From CAWJPY01 sp963844865 (lineage in GTDB: Bacteria; Acidobacteriota; Thermoanaerobaculia; Thermoanaerobaculales; Sulfomarinibacteraceae), in the NCBI GenBank assembly GCA_963844865.1, contig CAWJPY010000003.1:10639-74638 (forward strand): a DNA stretch of 64,000 nt, written 5' to 3'. Of the stretch, positions 1 through 9,624 are shown piece after piece. Both the position numbers and the translations under genes were made by a program. The notes beneath the pieces were generated by a model. That model worked only from the letters and a program-made list of their open reading frames with translations. It made no database searches and had not been told where the DNA came from. How positions within the stretch are numbered: the first letter of the stretch is position 1; each line of letters opens with the position of its first letter.

Positions 1-560
1 CATCTGGTTGCCATAAGCTCCTTTTTACCTAGACATTTAAGGTGACGCTCACCGAGGTTCTGAAGAGGGCTCCGAGCCTGCCACGTGGCGTGCAGCACGG
101 GCGGGACCACTCGACCCGAGGCCCGAGCGGCTCTGCCACCCACGGCAGCCTCGCCACCGGCGGCAGCCGAGGCCCGGTCAACGGCGGCAGCCGGGAACCG
201 GCGCGGCCGGCGACCCGAGCCGGCCCGGGCCGGCCCGTCCTGCCCCACCGACCGGGGCGCAGCGACACAGCCCGTGCTCCCGGCGGCGCGATCTCCTGCT
301 CCTCCGCTGGCAAAGCTCTTGCTCTGCGAGGAGGTCGAGCCCAACAGCGGGAGGTGCAGGAGCGGTCGGAGGACGCGATGTCTGCGGAACCCCCGGCGCC
401 GTGTCGCTCGGCGCCGGCGGTGCCGGCGACCGGTCCAACCCGTGGTGGGATCCGCGGGCCGTGATGGTCCGGTCCGTGGCCAAGAGGGGGCGCAGCGGTC
501 CGTGGACCGCCCCGCACCCCACGGTGGTTGAGCAACGTCTCGAGACGAAGGAGCAGACAG
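1..560. other. Upstream region without a recognisable gene
   Basis: The first ~45 bases are relatively AT-rich. The rest is very GC-rich, with imperfect GGCGGCAGCC-type low-complexity sequence around 140-200. Open frames on both strands are rich in Arg/Pro/Ala, lack domain-like sequence and look like GC artefacts. No tRNA, hairpin terminator or convincing promoter is visible. The only functional element seen is the AAGGAG ribosome binding site of the M6 protease at about 548-553. Confidence 0.5.
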
Positions 561-3356
561 ATGAAACGGAGCAACGGCAACGAACGGCGGCGACCGGCCG
601 CCGGACCACTCGCAGCGTGGATCCTCATCGCGACGTCGGCACTCGTCATCACCCTCTCGTCCACCGCGGAGGCGGTGAAGGCGTACCCCAAGGTCTTCAC
701 CCGCTACCAGCCCGACGGCACCCCCGTGGCGGTCCGGATGATCGGCGACGAGCGGCTCGTCTTCCACGAGACCGCGGACGGCTACACGATCCTCCGCCGC
801 AGCGACGGCTGGTGGGTGTACGCCGACCCCGCCTCGGCCGGGCAGACAGCGCTCCGCCCGACCGGGCTGCGCGCCGGTGTCGATGCCGTACCGAGCGGCT
901 GGGCACGGCACGTCCGGCCGCTCATCGACCCCGGCGCCCTGCGCATCCCGTTCGACATCTCCCACGACGGGTCCATCGCGGACCTCTTCCTGGCCAACGG
1001 CTTCGGCACCGGGCCGGGGGCGCGACCGACCTCGTCCGACCTCGCCGCCACGATCCTGGAGGCGGCGACCCTCGACGTCCCGGTGCTGGTGATCCTGGTG
1101 GAGTTTGCGGACTGGCCGCACACCTCGGGCCGCGGCAGGTCGCTGGCCGACGAGCCCGACTACGAGCCCATCGAGGGGCGGCCCAACGACTCGGCCACGT
1201 GGTATGACCTGTTCAACGACGTCAGCGTGGTTGGAGGCCTCAACCACTACTTCAACGAGGCCAGCTACGGCCAGATGCAGTGGCGGGTGGAGGTCGCCGC
1301 CAACAGCTCCGCCGGCGGCCACATGGTCAACGACGGCTGGTACACCAACCCCGAGACCATGGCCTACTGGGGCACTGACAAGCTGCAGGGGTCGTACTGC
1401 AACAGCGACATGGAGAACGACCAGATCTACGACCTGGTGGCGTGGGCCATCGGCGCCGCCGACCCGGACGTGGACTACGCGAAGTACGACACCGACGGCG
1501 ACGGCGAGATCAGCGACGCCGAGCTCATGGTGTTCGTGATCCACTCCCGACCGGGCCAGGAGTACTTCGGCGACGACTGCTGGGGGGCGGACCCCCAGCA
1601 CCACATCTGGTCCCACCAGTGGACTCTGCACACGCGGGTCCAGACGGAGGACGGCGTCGCCTTCCCCGGCCGCCACAGCTACTCCCTGAACCCCGAGTTC
1701 GAGCCGGCCTTCGACACCCGCACGGAGCCCTGGTCGGTGGTGGACAAGTGGTTCGCCGTCGGCGTGTACGCCCACGAGGCGTTCCACACCCTCGGCGCCC
1801 CGGACCTGTACGACTACGGCTACGACGCCAACGTGGCGGGCGAGTGGGACCTCATGGACAACGGCAGCTACAACGGCAGCCCATCCAGCACCCGCCCCTC
1901 GCACATGGGCACGCCGCTCAAGCTCGACATCGAGCTCCGGGGGGGCGACGACAGCTACGGGTGGATCTTCGAGGAGGAGGTCACCGACCTGACCGTGGGC
2001 GGGGCGCACGATGAGGGCGGCTACCGGATCGACGCCCTCGGGGGCGGCTCCCACGCCAACGTGATGCACCGGCTGATCGCACCCACCGACGACCGGGAGT
2101 GGTTCGTGCTCGAGAACCGGGCGCCGGTGGGCGACTACGAGCCCTATCTGCCCGAGTTCGGCATCCTGGTCTGGCACCGCGACCTCGACGGCTCCCGCGA
2201 CAACTGGCCGTACCGCGCCGCCGTGGAGCGAGCCGGGTGGGCGAACACCGCCACCGGCCTCAACACCGCCACGGCCGGGGCCGCGCTCTCCCTCGACGAC
2301 GAGGAGACCGAGCTGACGCCGGGCTCCGACCCCGACAACGCCCTCAACGACGACACGCCGTCGGGCCTGCTCGACGTGCGCTGCGTCGGGGCCGAGACCT
2401 CGAGCATGCCGTACGCGTACGGCGATCTGAGCGGCCCGGACGTGGACTACGCCGGCAGCACGGTGAGCGACGAAGTGGGCGACCAGGACGGCTTCCTCGA
2501 CAACGGCGAGACGGTGGAGCTCGGGGTCAGTGTGCGGAACTCCGAGTGCGCCACCGAGTCGGCCTCGGACGTCCAGATCGAGCTGGCCGTGGATGAGGCG
2601 AGCGACATCCCGGCGGCGGCGGTCACCATCGGGCCGACGAGCGTCACCCTCGGCGAGCTCGCGCCGGGCTCCACCCTCGAGCACCCCTTCACCGTCACCC
2701 TGGCCTGTGATCCCGACGGCTACCGGGGCCGCAGCATCACCTTCCGCTACACCCTCACCGGCAACTTCGAGCCCCTCACCGGGACCTTCGTCAAGGTGAC
2801 CGACCGCGACGTCATCTTCTCGGACGACATGGAAATCAACCGGATGGGCACCCTGTGGTCGGGAACCACGGAGCGTGATGTGAGCGCCTGCATCGATGCC
2901 GGGGGCCACGGCGAGTGGACCTGGTCGACGGAGCGGGCCCACAGCGGCAGCCATAGCTACCACACGCCCGTGGGCGGCGACGGCCTGACCTTCCCCGACC
3001 CCGAGGAGTCCCTCGTGGGGCCCGCCATCACCGTTCCGCCGGGGGTCGGGCTCAGGGAGCTCAGCTTCTGGCACGCCGCCGACATCCCGTGCTCCGGCAG
3101 CACCCGCGCCCGGCTGTGGGTGTCCACCGACGACGGCCTCACCTGGTCCCGCGTCGAGTCGTTCTACAAGGACGGCGGCGACCTGGAGTGGGAGCAGACC
3201 CGCGTGCCCCTGACCGGGCTCGTGGGGGCGACGTCGCTGCGCTTCAAGTTCGTGATGTACACCTACGAGTGCTGGACCGACTGCGTGGGAACACATGGCT
3301 GGTACGTCGACGACGTCCGAGTGCTCGGCGACGAGCTCGACAGCTGCGGGGAGTGA
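561..3356 (+). CDS. Secreted M6-family (immune inhibitor A-like) metalloprotease
   Basis: 931-residue secreted zinc endopeptidase. An N-terminal signal sequence (basic start, hydrophobic stretch around residues 15-37) directs export. The zinc site HEAFHTLGAPDLYD at residues 405-418 is the HExxHxxGxxD motif of M6 peptidases, with Glu406 as the expected general base. Upstream is a region with DTDGDGEISDAEL, which resembles a calcium-binding loop. The last ~180 residues (from about SDDMEINRMG) look like a carbohydrate-binding/jelly-roll module, common as an M6 C-terminal appendage. The ATG at 561 is chosen because AAGGAG lies 8-13 bases upstream and it begins the signal peptide. It stands alone, followed by a GC-rich hairpin. 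Likely role: extracellular protein degradation. Confidence 0.9.
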   Translation: MKRSNGNERRRPAAGPLAAWILIATSALVITLSSTAEAVKAYPKVFTRYQPDGTPVAVRMIGDERLVFHETADGYTILRRSDGWWVYADPASAGQTALRPTGLRAGVDAVPSGWARHVRPLIDPGALRIPFDISHDGSIADLFLANGFGTGPGARPTSSDLAATILEAATLDVPVLVILVEFADWPHTSGRGRSLADEPDYEPIEGRPNDSATWYDLFNDVSVVGGLNHYFNEASYGQMQWRVEVAANSSAGGHMVNDGWYTNPETMAYWGTDKLQGSYCNSDMENDQIYDLVAWAIGAADPDVDYAKYDTDGDGEISDAELMVFVIHSRPGQEYFGDDCWGADPQHHIWSHQWTLHTRVQTEDGVAFPGRHSYSLNPEFEPAFDTRTEPWSVVDKWFAVGVYAHEAFHTLGAPDLYDYGYDANVAGEWDLMDNGSYNGSPSSTRPSHMGTPLKLDIELRGGDDSYGWIFEEEVTDLTVGGAHDEGGYRIDALGGGSHANVMHRLIAPTDDREWFVLENRAPVGDYEPYLPEFGILVWHRDLDGSRDNWPYRAAVERAGWANTATGLNTATAGAALSLDDEETELTPGSDPDNALNDDTPSGLLDVRCVGAETSSMPYAYGDLSGPDVDYAGSTVSDEVGDQDGFLDNGETVELGVSVRNSECATESASDVQIELAVDEASDIPAAAVTIGPTSVTLGELAPGSTLEHPFTVTLACDPDGYRGRSITFRYTLTGNFEPLTGTFVKVTDRDVIFSDDMEINRMGTLWSGTTERDVSACIDAGGHGEWTWSTERAHSGSHSYHTPVGGDGLTFPDPEESLVGPAITVPPGVGLRELSFWHAADIPCSGSTRARLWVSTDDGLTWSRVESFYKDGGDLEWEQTRVPLTGLVGATSLRFKFVMYTYECWTDCVGTHGWYVDDVRVLGDELDSCGE

Positions 3357-3388
3357 CCGGGAGCTCGCGTCATGTGACCCGACGAGAC

Positions 3389-3420
3389 GACCCGCCCCGC
3401 CCTCGAGGCGCGGGCGGGTC
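3389..3420 (+). terminator. GC-rich hairpin after the M6 protease
   Basis: An inverted repeat (GACCCGCCCCGCC, loop CTCGA, then GGCGCGGGCGGGTC) lies 33 bases after the stop codon. There is no following T-tract, so it may be a 3'-end stabilising hairpin or a weak terminator rather than a classic intrinsic one. Confidence 0.45.
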
Positions 3421-3567
3421 GCACCGTTCCCCCCGCCCGGCAGCGATCCGTTCATGGGGTAGAATGCCGGGAAATCCGGGACCCCCATGTGCAGCACCGC
3501 ATCGCCTCGCGACGTGTCGCGCTGGGCGTCGGCATCGGACGCGGGAGGACCCGAGGGGGAGGACATC

Positions 3568-4197
3568 GTGAGGGTGGTGATCTTCGGCTCCACCGGGGGA
3601 ACGGGACGGCTCCTGGTCGAGCAGGCCCTGGATCAGGGTCACCACGTCACCGCGCAGGCCCGCACGCCGGAGAAGCTCGTGGGCCTCGCGCACCCGGGCC
3701 TGTCGATCGCCCGGGGTGACGTGCTCGACCCGGCGGACGTGGAACGGGCGGTGGCAGGGCAGGATGCGGTCCTGTGCGCCATCGGCGCGGGTGCCGAACG
3801 GACGACGCTGCGCGAGGACGGAACGCGCAACATCGTCGCCGCCATGGAGAAGGAGGGGGTCTCGCGCCTGGTGTGCCTCAGCTCCCTGGGCGTGGGGGAC
3901 AGTCGCGCCAACCTGTCGTTCTTCACCAGGTACGTCATCGTCGCCATCTTCCTGCGCCATGCGTTCGCCGATCACGAACGCCAGGAGGCCGTGGTCAGGG
4001 GATCCTCGTTGGACTGGACCATCGTCCGGCCCCCTCACCTGAGGGACGGCCCGCGCACGGGGTCGTACCGGCACGGCTTCCCCCCGACCGACCACGACAT
4101 CAAGGGCTGGATCTCGCGCGCCGACGTGGCCGACTTCATGCTGAAGCAGCTCACCGATGACACCTCCGTGCGCCGAGCCCTCGGGGTGTCGTACTAG
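3568..4197 (+). CDS. NAD(P)-binding protein, atypical short-chain dehydrogenase (NmrA/SDR-like)
   Basis: 209-residue Rossmann-fold protein of the NAD(P)H-binding/atypical SDR group. The N-terminus VVIFGSTGGTGRLLVEQAL is the glycine-rich dinucleotide loop (GxTGxTG type). A central LVCLSSLGVGDS segment corresponds to the beta-strand carrying the SDR-like serine. The GTG at 3568 is preferred over an upstream in-frame ATG because a GGGGGAGGAC ribosome binding site precedes it and the Rossmann motif starts immediately. Substrate unknown; relatives include biliverdin reductase B-like and quinone/flavin reductase-like proteins. The next gene starts 10 bases after its stop, and its ribosome binding site overlaps this stop, so the two were probably co-translated. 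Confidence 0.8.
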   Translation: MRVVIFGSTGGTGRLLVEQALDQGHHVTAQARTPEKLVGLAHPGLSIARGDVLDPADVERAVAGQDAVLCAIGAGAERTTLREDGTRNIVAAMEKEGVSRLVCLSSLGVGDSRANLSFFTRYVIVAIFLRHAFADHERQEAVVRGSSLDWTIVRPPHLRDGPRTGSYRHGFPPTDHDIKGWISRADVADFMLKQLTDDTSVRRALGVSY

Positions 4198-4207
4198 GAG
4201 CGCCGGC

Positions 4208-4425
4208 ATGATGGGAGGGACCGCCGTGGCGATCGTGCTCGCGGCTTGCGCCGGGGTCGCCGCCACGGTGACCATGGACCTGCTGGGCAGCGCCGCCCGT
4301 CGGGCCGGTCTCGTCAGGGGTGCGGAGGGGCGGTGGGTCGGCCGCTGGTACCTGGGCATCGCCCGAGGCCGACTCACCCATGCGGACATCGCGGTCGCCG
4401 ACGGAGGGCCCCCCGGTTTCCTCAC
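4208..4425 (+). pseudogene. 5' fragment of a DUF2938-like membrane protein gene
   Basis: After an AGGAG site, an ATG opens about 70 residues with a membrane segment followed by MDLLGSAARR and then VGRWYLGIARGRLTHADIA. This matches, from memory, the N-terminal layout of DUF2938 integral membrane proteins (helix, D-L, then GRW...G...H...I). Normal members are about twice this length. The similarity stops at about 4420, exactly where the oppositely oriented ADOP permease gene ends. The open frame then runs antisense through that gene to 4510 without family-like sequence. I read it as a gene whose 3' part was lost at a rearrangement junction. The family assignment is moderate. Confidence 0.5.
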
Positions 4426-6920
4426 TCGGCGCGGAGGACCTGGTTGGGATCGACGCGAGCCGCACGGAGCGCCGGCACCGCACCGGCCACCACGGCAACG
4501 GCGAGCATGATCAGGGCGCTCGCGAGCACGTAGGCCGCGGTCAGCGAGCCGAGGCCGTAGAGCTGACTGGCGATCACGCGGACGGTGAGGAAGAGCAGCA
4601 GGGCGCCCCCCGCCAGCCCGAAGAGCACGAGCTTCAGCGCCTCCCTCATGACCAGCCCCACCAGGTCCCGCCACCTGGCGCCGAAGGCCACCCGCACGCT
4701 GAGCTCCCGCCGTCGTTGGGCCACGTTGTGGGACATGATGGCGAACACGCCGGCGGTCGACAGGAGCACCGCCACCACCGCGAACAGCCCTACCAAGAGC
4801 AGGTTGAACCGCCGCCCCCGCGTGGTGGCCGCCAGGAGGTCGTCCATGGTCTGGACGTTGGCGATGGGCAGCAGCGGGTCGACGTCGAGGACCAGCCTCC
4901 GGATGCCCGGCACCAGGGCCGTGGGGGCCCCCGCCGCACGCACCACCAGCTTGGAGTCGTAGTACGGAAAGACCTGGTACGGGAAGTACGCCTCCGGCAG
5001 CGGACGCCGATCCGGGCCCCACTGGCGCACGTCCTCCACCACGCCGATCACCACGGCCGACCACGCGGCCGGCGCGCCGTTCTCGCGGAACCCCCTGCCG
5101 ATGGGGTCCTCCCCCGGCCAGTAGGCATCCACGAACGCGCGGTTCACGACCGCCACCCGCTCGCTGGAGGTCCCCTCGTCCCAGCCCATGGTGCGGCCGG
5201 CGCGCAGCGGAATGCCCATGGCCTCGAAGTAGCCCGGGCTCACGTAGGAGAACTCGGTCAACGGGCCGAGCACGTCGGGGTCGTAGTCCTGGCCGTCCAC
5301 CAGGACCCAGCCGTTGGTGCCGCCGTCCAGCGGCAGCTTGGAGGTGACTCCGGCTCCCAGCGCCCCCGGCATGGCCTCGAGACGCTCCAGGAGGCGGGCC
5401 CAGAAGTCGACCTTCGCGTGGTCGTCCTTGTAGCGCGTCCCGGCCAGGGCGATGCCCGCGGTGATGACGTGATCCCGGTCGAAGACCTGGGGCGTCTCGA
5501 TCACGTTCCGGTAGCTCGAGAGCAGGAGCATGGCGCCGTTGGTCAGCATGAAGGCCAGCGCGAGCTGGGCCATGGCCAGCCGCCGCAGCACCTTCTTCCG
5601 CGCCGCCCCCTGGGTGGTGGTGGCGCTGCCCTCCTTGAGGCTCGTGAGCGGGTCCGCATGGGACGCCGACAGGGCCGGCACGAGGCCGCAGGCGATCCCG
5701 GCCAGGACCGTGAGCACCACCGAGAACAGGAGCACGCCGTTGTCCAGGGCGATGCCGGCGACCCGCGGCACCTCCGGAGGCATGGTGCCCTTGAGCAGGT
5801 TGATGCACCAGCTCCCCAGCAGCACCCCGACGGCGCCCCCGAGCAACGCCAGCACCAGGCTCTCGATGATCGTCTGGGTGGCGAGGCGCGCCCGGCTGGC
5901 CCCCAGGCTGGCACGGATCGCCAGCTCCCGCTGCCGTCCGGTCCCCCGCGCCAGCAGCAGGCTGGCCACGTTGGCGATGGCGATCAGCAGCACCAGGCCG
6001 ACGCCGCCGAACAGGACCAGGAGCTCCCCCGTGACGCGGCCCACGACCTGCTCCTCGAACGGCCTCAGCCAAACCTGGATCCGGGCATTGGAGTCGGGGT
6101 ACGCGCTCTGCAGCCGGGCCGCGATGCTCCTCATCTCGGCCTGGGCGGCCTCGCGCGTGACGCCGCGGGCCAACCTCCCGACGGCCAGCAGGCTGTGCCA
6201 CTTGCGGCCTTCGGGACCGAGCTGGTTCGGCGACGCGACCAGGGGGGCCCACAGCTCGAGGGAGCTGGCTCGCGCCCAGGGCGTGAGCTGCTCGAAGCGC
6301 GGCGGCATGACGCCGACCACCACGTACCGCTCCCCGTTGATGAGGATCGCGCGGCCCAGGACGCCTGGATCGGCCTGGTAGCGGCGCCGCCAGAGCCCGT
6401 CGCTGAGGACGACGACCCGGCTCTCGTTCCGGACCTCGTCGTCGGTGAAGAGGCGTCCGACGGCGGGCTGAACGGCGAAGGCCCGCAGCACGCCGGCCGT
6501 CGCCTTCACGCCCTGGACGCGCTCCGGATCGCCGTCCCCGCCCAGGTTGAAGGAGCCCGGCGTGTACGTCCCGAAGGCCTCGAAGCAGGAGCTCTGCTCC
6601 CGGTGATCGACGAAGTCCAGGTAGGAGTAAGGTCGCGCACGTCCGGGAACGGTGTCGGGCTCACTGCCGTTGACGTCCGTCTCCCACACCTGGACCAGGC
6701 GCTCGGGCTCGGGGTAGGGCAGCGGGTTCAGGAGCAGCGCCTTGACGAAGCTGAAGATGGCCACGTTGGGCCCGATCCCGACGGCGAGGGTCAGAATCAC
6801 CACCAGGTTGACGGCGGGCCTTCTCACGACCTGGCGCAGGGCGTGGCGCCAGTCCCCGGCCAGGCCGCTCATGTGGAGCGATTCGCCTCGGGTGCCCGTC
6901 CGGTCGTGCCTGTCCGCCAT
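4422..6920 (-). CDS. ADOP-type ABC permease (MacB/FtsX-like, duplicated)
   Basis: 832-residue inner-membrane protein of the acidobacterial duplicated orphan permease type. After a short cytoplasmic start comes LAGDWRHALRQVVRRPAVNL, then a first helix and a MacB-type periplasmic domain. A first FtsX-like block (ELAIRASLGASRARLATQTI) and a second periplasmic plus FtsX block (ELSVRVAFGARWRDLVGLVM) follow. The two ELxxRxxxGA motifs are the hallmark of the duplicated FtsX coupling region. No ABC ATPase is adjacent, as is usual for these orphan permeases. The ATG at 6920 has a GGGGGAGGAC site; an internal ATG 16 codons later is possible. Likely exports or senses an unknown substrate in the envelope. 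Confidence 0.88.
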   Translation of the reverse strand: MADRHDRTGTRGESLHMSGLAGDWRHALRQVVRRPAVNLVVILTLAVGIGPNVAIFSFVKALLLNPLPYPEPERLVQVWETDVNGSEPDTVPGRARPYSYLDFVDHREQSSCFEAFGTYTPGSFNLGGDGDPERVQGVKATAGVLRAFAVQPAVGRLFTDDEVRNESRVVVLSDGLWRRRYQADPGVLGRAILINGERYVVVGVMPPRFEQLTPWARASSLELWAPLVASPNQLGPEGRKWHSLLAVGRLARGVTREAAQAEMRSIAARLQSAYPDSNARIQVWLRPFEEQVVGRVTGELLVLFGGVGLVLLIAIANVASLLLARGTGRQRELAIRASLGASRARLATQTIIESLVLALLGGAVGVLLGSWCINLLKGTMPPEVPRVAGIALDNGVLLFSVVLTVLAGIACGLVPALSASHADPLTSLKEGSATTTQGAARKKVLRRLAMAQLALAFMLTNGAMLLLSSYRNVIETPQVFDRDHVITAGIALAGTRYKDDHAKVDFWARLLERLEAMPGALGAGVTSKLPLDGGTNGWVLVDGQDYDPDVLGPLTEFSYVSPGYFEAMGIPLRAGRTMGWDEGTSSERVAVVNRAFVDAYWPGEDPIGRGFRENGAPAAWSAVVIGVVEDVRQWGPDRRPLPEAYFPYQVFPYYDSKLVVRAAGAPTALVPGIRRLVLDVDPLLPIANVQTMDDLLAATTRGRRFNLLLVGLFAVVAVLLSTAGVFAIMSHNVAQRRRELSVRVAFGARWRDLVGLVMREALKLVLFGLAGGALLLFLTVRVIASQLYGLGSLTAAYVLASALIMLAVAVVAGAVPALRAARVDPNQVLRAE

Positions 6921-7280
6921 GCGTCCTCCCCCTGGATCGTCGCCGAGCCACGTTCCGCACCGCCCATCTCGTCATCCCGTCGGCTCGCTGCCGCTGTTTG
7001 CAAGGACCACACCACCACTGGTGCACGCCATGTCGAGGCGAGACGGGTGCGCTGTCCGCCCCTGGGAAGGCCCTGTCCGGTTCCGCACATCCGGCGCCGG
7101 CCTTGTCCGCACCCCGTGTTCGGAGTACGAATCTCCCAGTGTCGGTCTCCCTCGCGACGCGCGCACGCTCTGCGTTCGACCTACGGGTCTGCGGCACCCG
7201 GGTTTTCGTCTGGGAAGTCGGTGGGCGTCTCCACGGTCCGGCTCGGCCACGCGGGGAGGCGCGGGGCCACCAGGGCCGTA
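6921..7280. other. Intergenic region without a recognisable gene
   Basis: 360 bases between the start of the ADOP permease and the stop of the S9 peptidase gene, both on the minus strand. Composition is ordinary for the window. No coding pattern, long inverted repeat or member of the dispersed repeat families was found. It presumably holds the ADOP promoter. Confidence 0.4.
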
Positions 7281-9398
7281 TCAGGGAGCCGCGGGCGCGG
7301 GCCGGAGGTGGCGGTCGAAGAAATCGGCGGCGAGGTTGTAGGCCTTCAACCACGAGCGGTGGAGGAGGAAGCCGTGGACCTCGTCCGGGAAGACGCACTC
7401 CTCGAAGGGTGTCCCCTGGGCCCTGAGCGCCGCCGCGAGCCGCACGGTGTTGGAGAACTGCACGTTGCGGTCGTCGTCGCCCTGGATGAGCAGCACCGGC
7501 GACCGCCAGGTCTTGACCGATGCGAGAGGCGAGGACTCCCAGGCGATGCGCGCCGCCTCGGGATCGGCGTGGGGGTCGTAGTCCGGCTCCCAGTTCTTCA
7601 TCTCCAGGTTCCAGTCGTGAACACCGTGCAGGTCCACGCCGGCGGCGAACAGGTCGGAGGCGCGGGCCAGGGCGAGGGCGGTGAGGTAGCCGCCGTAGCT
7701 CCCGCCCCAGGCGCCGATGTGGGAGCCGTCCACGTCCGGCCGGCCGCGCAGGTAGAGCCCCGCGCCCTCGACGTCGTTGAACTCGCTGGCGCCGTCGGCC
7801 CCATAGTGGACGGCCTCGCGGAAGTCGAGCCCGTAGCCGATCCCGCTGCGGTAGTTCACCGACAGCACGACGTAACCGAGGCTCGCCAGGTACTGGTTCA
7901 TGGCGTAGGCGTTGGAGTAGTAGCTCATGTAGTGCCAGCCGAGCAGCATCTGCCGTTGCGAGCCGCCGTGGAAGAAGACGACGGCGGGGTGCTCGGCGCC
8001 CGCCGCCGAGGACGCGGGCAGGAAGAGCTGGGCGTGGATCTTCATGCCGTCGGCGGCGTCGATGATCACCTGCCGCGGCACCGCCAGCTTCGCCGCGGGG
8101 AAGTCCGTGGGGATCATCTGCGGCGCCAGGTCACGCAGCTCGCCGTCGCCGGTGACGACGGCGGGGCGCAGGGGCAGCCGGGCATCCGCGTGGAGGACCG
8201 CGAGCGTCCCATCCGGTGCCAGAACGGGGATGACCTCGAGGCCGTCTCCACGGGTGAGCTGGCGGGGCGTGCCGCCGTCCGGCGCGACCTCCCACAGGTG
8301 CCGGCGGTCGATGTCTCCCTGGTTCGACGAGTAGACCAGGGTGCGGCGGTCGTGGCCGAGGGCGACGAAGTCCACCTCGAAGCTGCCGGGGGTGAGGGTC
8401 GTCGCCTCTCCGCCGCCCACCGGCACCGAGTAGAGGTGGAGCCAGCCGTCGCCTTCCCAGGGAAACACGACCCGGTCGCCGGCGGTCCAGAAGAGCTGGT
8501 GGTCCGACTCGATGTGCCGGAACACACTGCCCGGGCCTTCGTTGGCCCGCCAGATCTCGCGGCCCTCTCCGCTCGAGACATCGACGACGCGGATGGACCA
8601 CGGCGTCCCCTTCCGTCTCGGTTTGAACTCGACTCCCGCCGTGTCCGGTGGGATGCGGAGGAAGGCGAGGGACCGGCCGTCGGGCGACCACACCGGCTCG
8701 CGATCGATCTCGGTGGAGGGGTCGAGGTAGCGCAGCGACTGCTGCGCGAACGAGTAGAGACCGATGAACCCGTGATCGCCGCGGTTGCTGGCGAAGGCGA
8801 GCGACGCTCCGTCGGGCGACCAGGCGAGCGACCCGGGGCGGCCGCGGCCGTGGAAGAGCTGCACCGGCTCGGCCTCGGCGTCGTCCAGCTTCAGAGTCCA
8901 GATCTGATCGTCCTTGATGAAGGCAATGGTGGAGCCGTCGGGAGACACGTGGGGTGCGCGCCCCGCGGCCAGCTTGCGCGCGTCGCCCCCATCGGCCGCG
9001 ACGATCCAGATCTCCTGCTCCACTCCCGAGGGCAGGAGTGCGGGGTTGACGGGCGGTCTGTGGGGGAACTCGAGGTCGCCGCCGCGTACATACACGATCC
9101 GCTCCCCGTTCACCGCCCAGGAGACGTGCCCGATCTCGATGCCGTCGTCCGCGTCGTCGGCGGTGACGCGATGTGAGACGTACGCCCCGTCTCCGGGCTC
9201 CGCGACCCAGATGTTGCGCCGGCCCTCCCGGTTGGCGACCCAGAGGAAGCGGCCCCCCTCCGGCGCGGCCTCGAGGTCGGAGGCGAAGGGCGCGCTCATC
9301 ACCTGCTCGAGCGTGAAGCTCGGCGCCGCGACGGAGGCGGCGGGCAGCAGAAGGAAGAAGAGTGAGACGACGACACACACGGCGGATCTCTGCTTCAT
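7281..9398 (-). CDS. Secreted S9-family prolyl oligopeptidase/dipeptidyl peptidase-like
   Basis: 705-residue exported serine peptidase. A signal peptide occupies about residues 1-25 (MKQRSAVCVVVSLFFLLLP...). A beta-propeller made of TolB/PD40-type WSPDG repeats follows (for example AWSPDGASLAF and VWSPDGRSLAF). The C-terminal alpha/beta-hydrolase domain carries GGSYGG with the nucleophile at Ser567, an acidic region QGDDDRNVQ supplying Asp, and His675 in DEVHGF. This order is typical of S9 acylaminoacyl peptidase/DPP-IV-like enzymes that cleave small peptides. The ATG at 9398 is chosen from the signal peptide and the GGAG seven bases upstream, although the frame is open further upstream. Its 5' side faces a divergent secreted-protein gene. 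Confidence 0.9.
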   Translation of the reverse strand: MKQRSAVCVVVSLFFLLLPAASVAAPSFTLEQVMSAPFASDLEAAPEGGRFLWVANREGRRNIWVAEPGDGAYVSHRVTADDADDGIEIGHVSWAVNGERIVYVRGGDLEFPHRPPVNPALLPSGVEQEIWIVAADGGDARKLAAGRAPHVSPDGSTIAFIKDDQIWTLKLDDAEAEPVQLFHGRGRPGSLAWSPDGASLAFASNRGDHGFIGLYSFAQQSLRYLDPSTEIDREPVWSPDGRSLAFLRIPPDTAGVEFKPRRKGTPWSIRVVDVSSGEGREIWRANEGPGSVFRHIESDHQLFWTAGDRVVFPWEGDGWLHLYSVPVGGGEATTLTPGSFEVDFVALGHDRRTLVYSSNQGDIDRRHLWEVAPDGGTPRQLTRGDGLEVIPVLAPDGTLAVLHADARLPLRPAVVTGDGELRDLAPQMIPTDFPAAKLAVPRQVIIDAADGMKIHAQLFLPASSAAGAEHPAVVFFHGGSQRQMLLGWHYMSYYSNAYAMNQYLASLGYVVLSVNYRSGIGYGLDFREAVHYGADGASEFNDVEGAGLYLRGRPDVDGSHIGAWGGSYGGYLTALALARASDLFAAGVDLHGVHDWNLEMKNWEPDYDPHADPEAARIAWESSPLASVKTWRSPVLLIQGDDDRNVQFSNTVRLAAALRAQGTPFEECVFPDEVHGFLLHRSWLKAYNLAADFFDRHLRPAPAAP

Positions 9399-9524
9399 GG
9401 ACGACTCCGTCAGTCCGAAAAGACGATCATTGGAGGCGAGATGGAGTGTAGCAGGGGCGCCTGAGCCGCATGGGTCCCCGCCGCCCCGACCGCACCTGAC
9501 CGCCCCTCCTCTCTCCGCGGTCGT

Positions 9525-9553
9525 TTGCGACCATCGGCCCCGCGACCTACATT
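9525..9553 (+). promoter_or_regulatory. Putative sigma70 promoter for the secreted protein at 9625
   Basis: TTGCGA at 9525-9530 and TACATT at 9548-9553 are separated by exactly 17 bases and lie ~70 bases upstream of the gene start on the same strand. Each box departs from consensus by two positions. This is a motif match only. Confidence 0.4.
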
Positions 9554-9624
9554 CAACCCACTGACAACAGGCCAGAGGGCCCGGTGGTGTCACCGCGTGC
9601 ACCCTACGGGCGGGGAGGTCAGCC

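Noticed and set aside
29..700. Minus-strand 223-codon frame at the left end
   Set aside because: Arg/Gly/Pro-rich, no ribosome binding site, and it overlaps the signal-peptide region of the M6 protease.
3370..6252. A 960-codon minus-strand frame overlapping the ADOP gene in another phase
   Set aside because: Low-complexity Arg/Gly/Pro protein with no ribosome binding site; the real product is in the adjacent frame.
4320..9176. A 1,618-codon plus-strand open frame spanning the ADOP and S9 genes
   Set aside because: It is antisense to two well-recognised minus-strand genes, rich in His/Arg/Gln/Pro with no domains. It is a typical GC-rich shadow frame.
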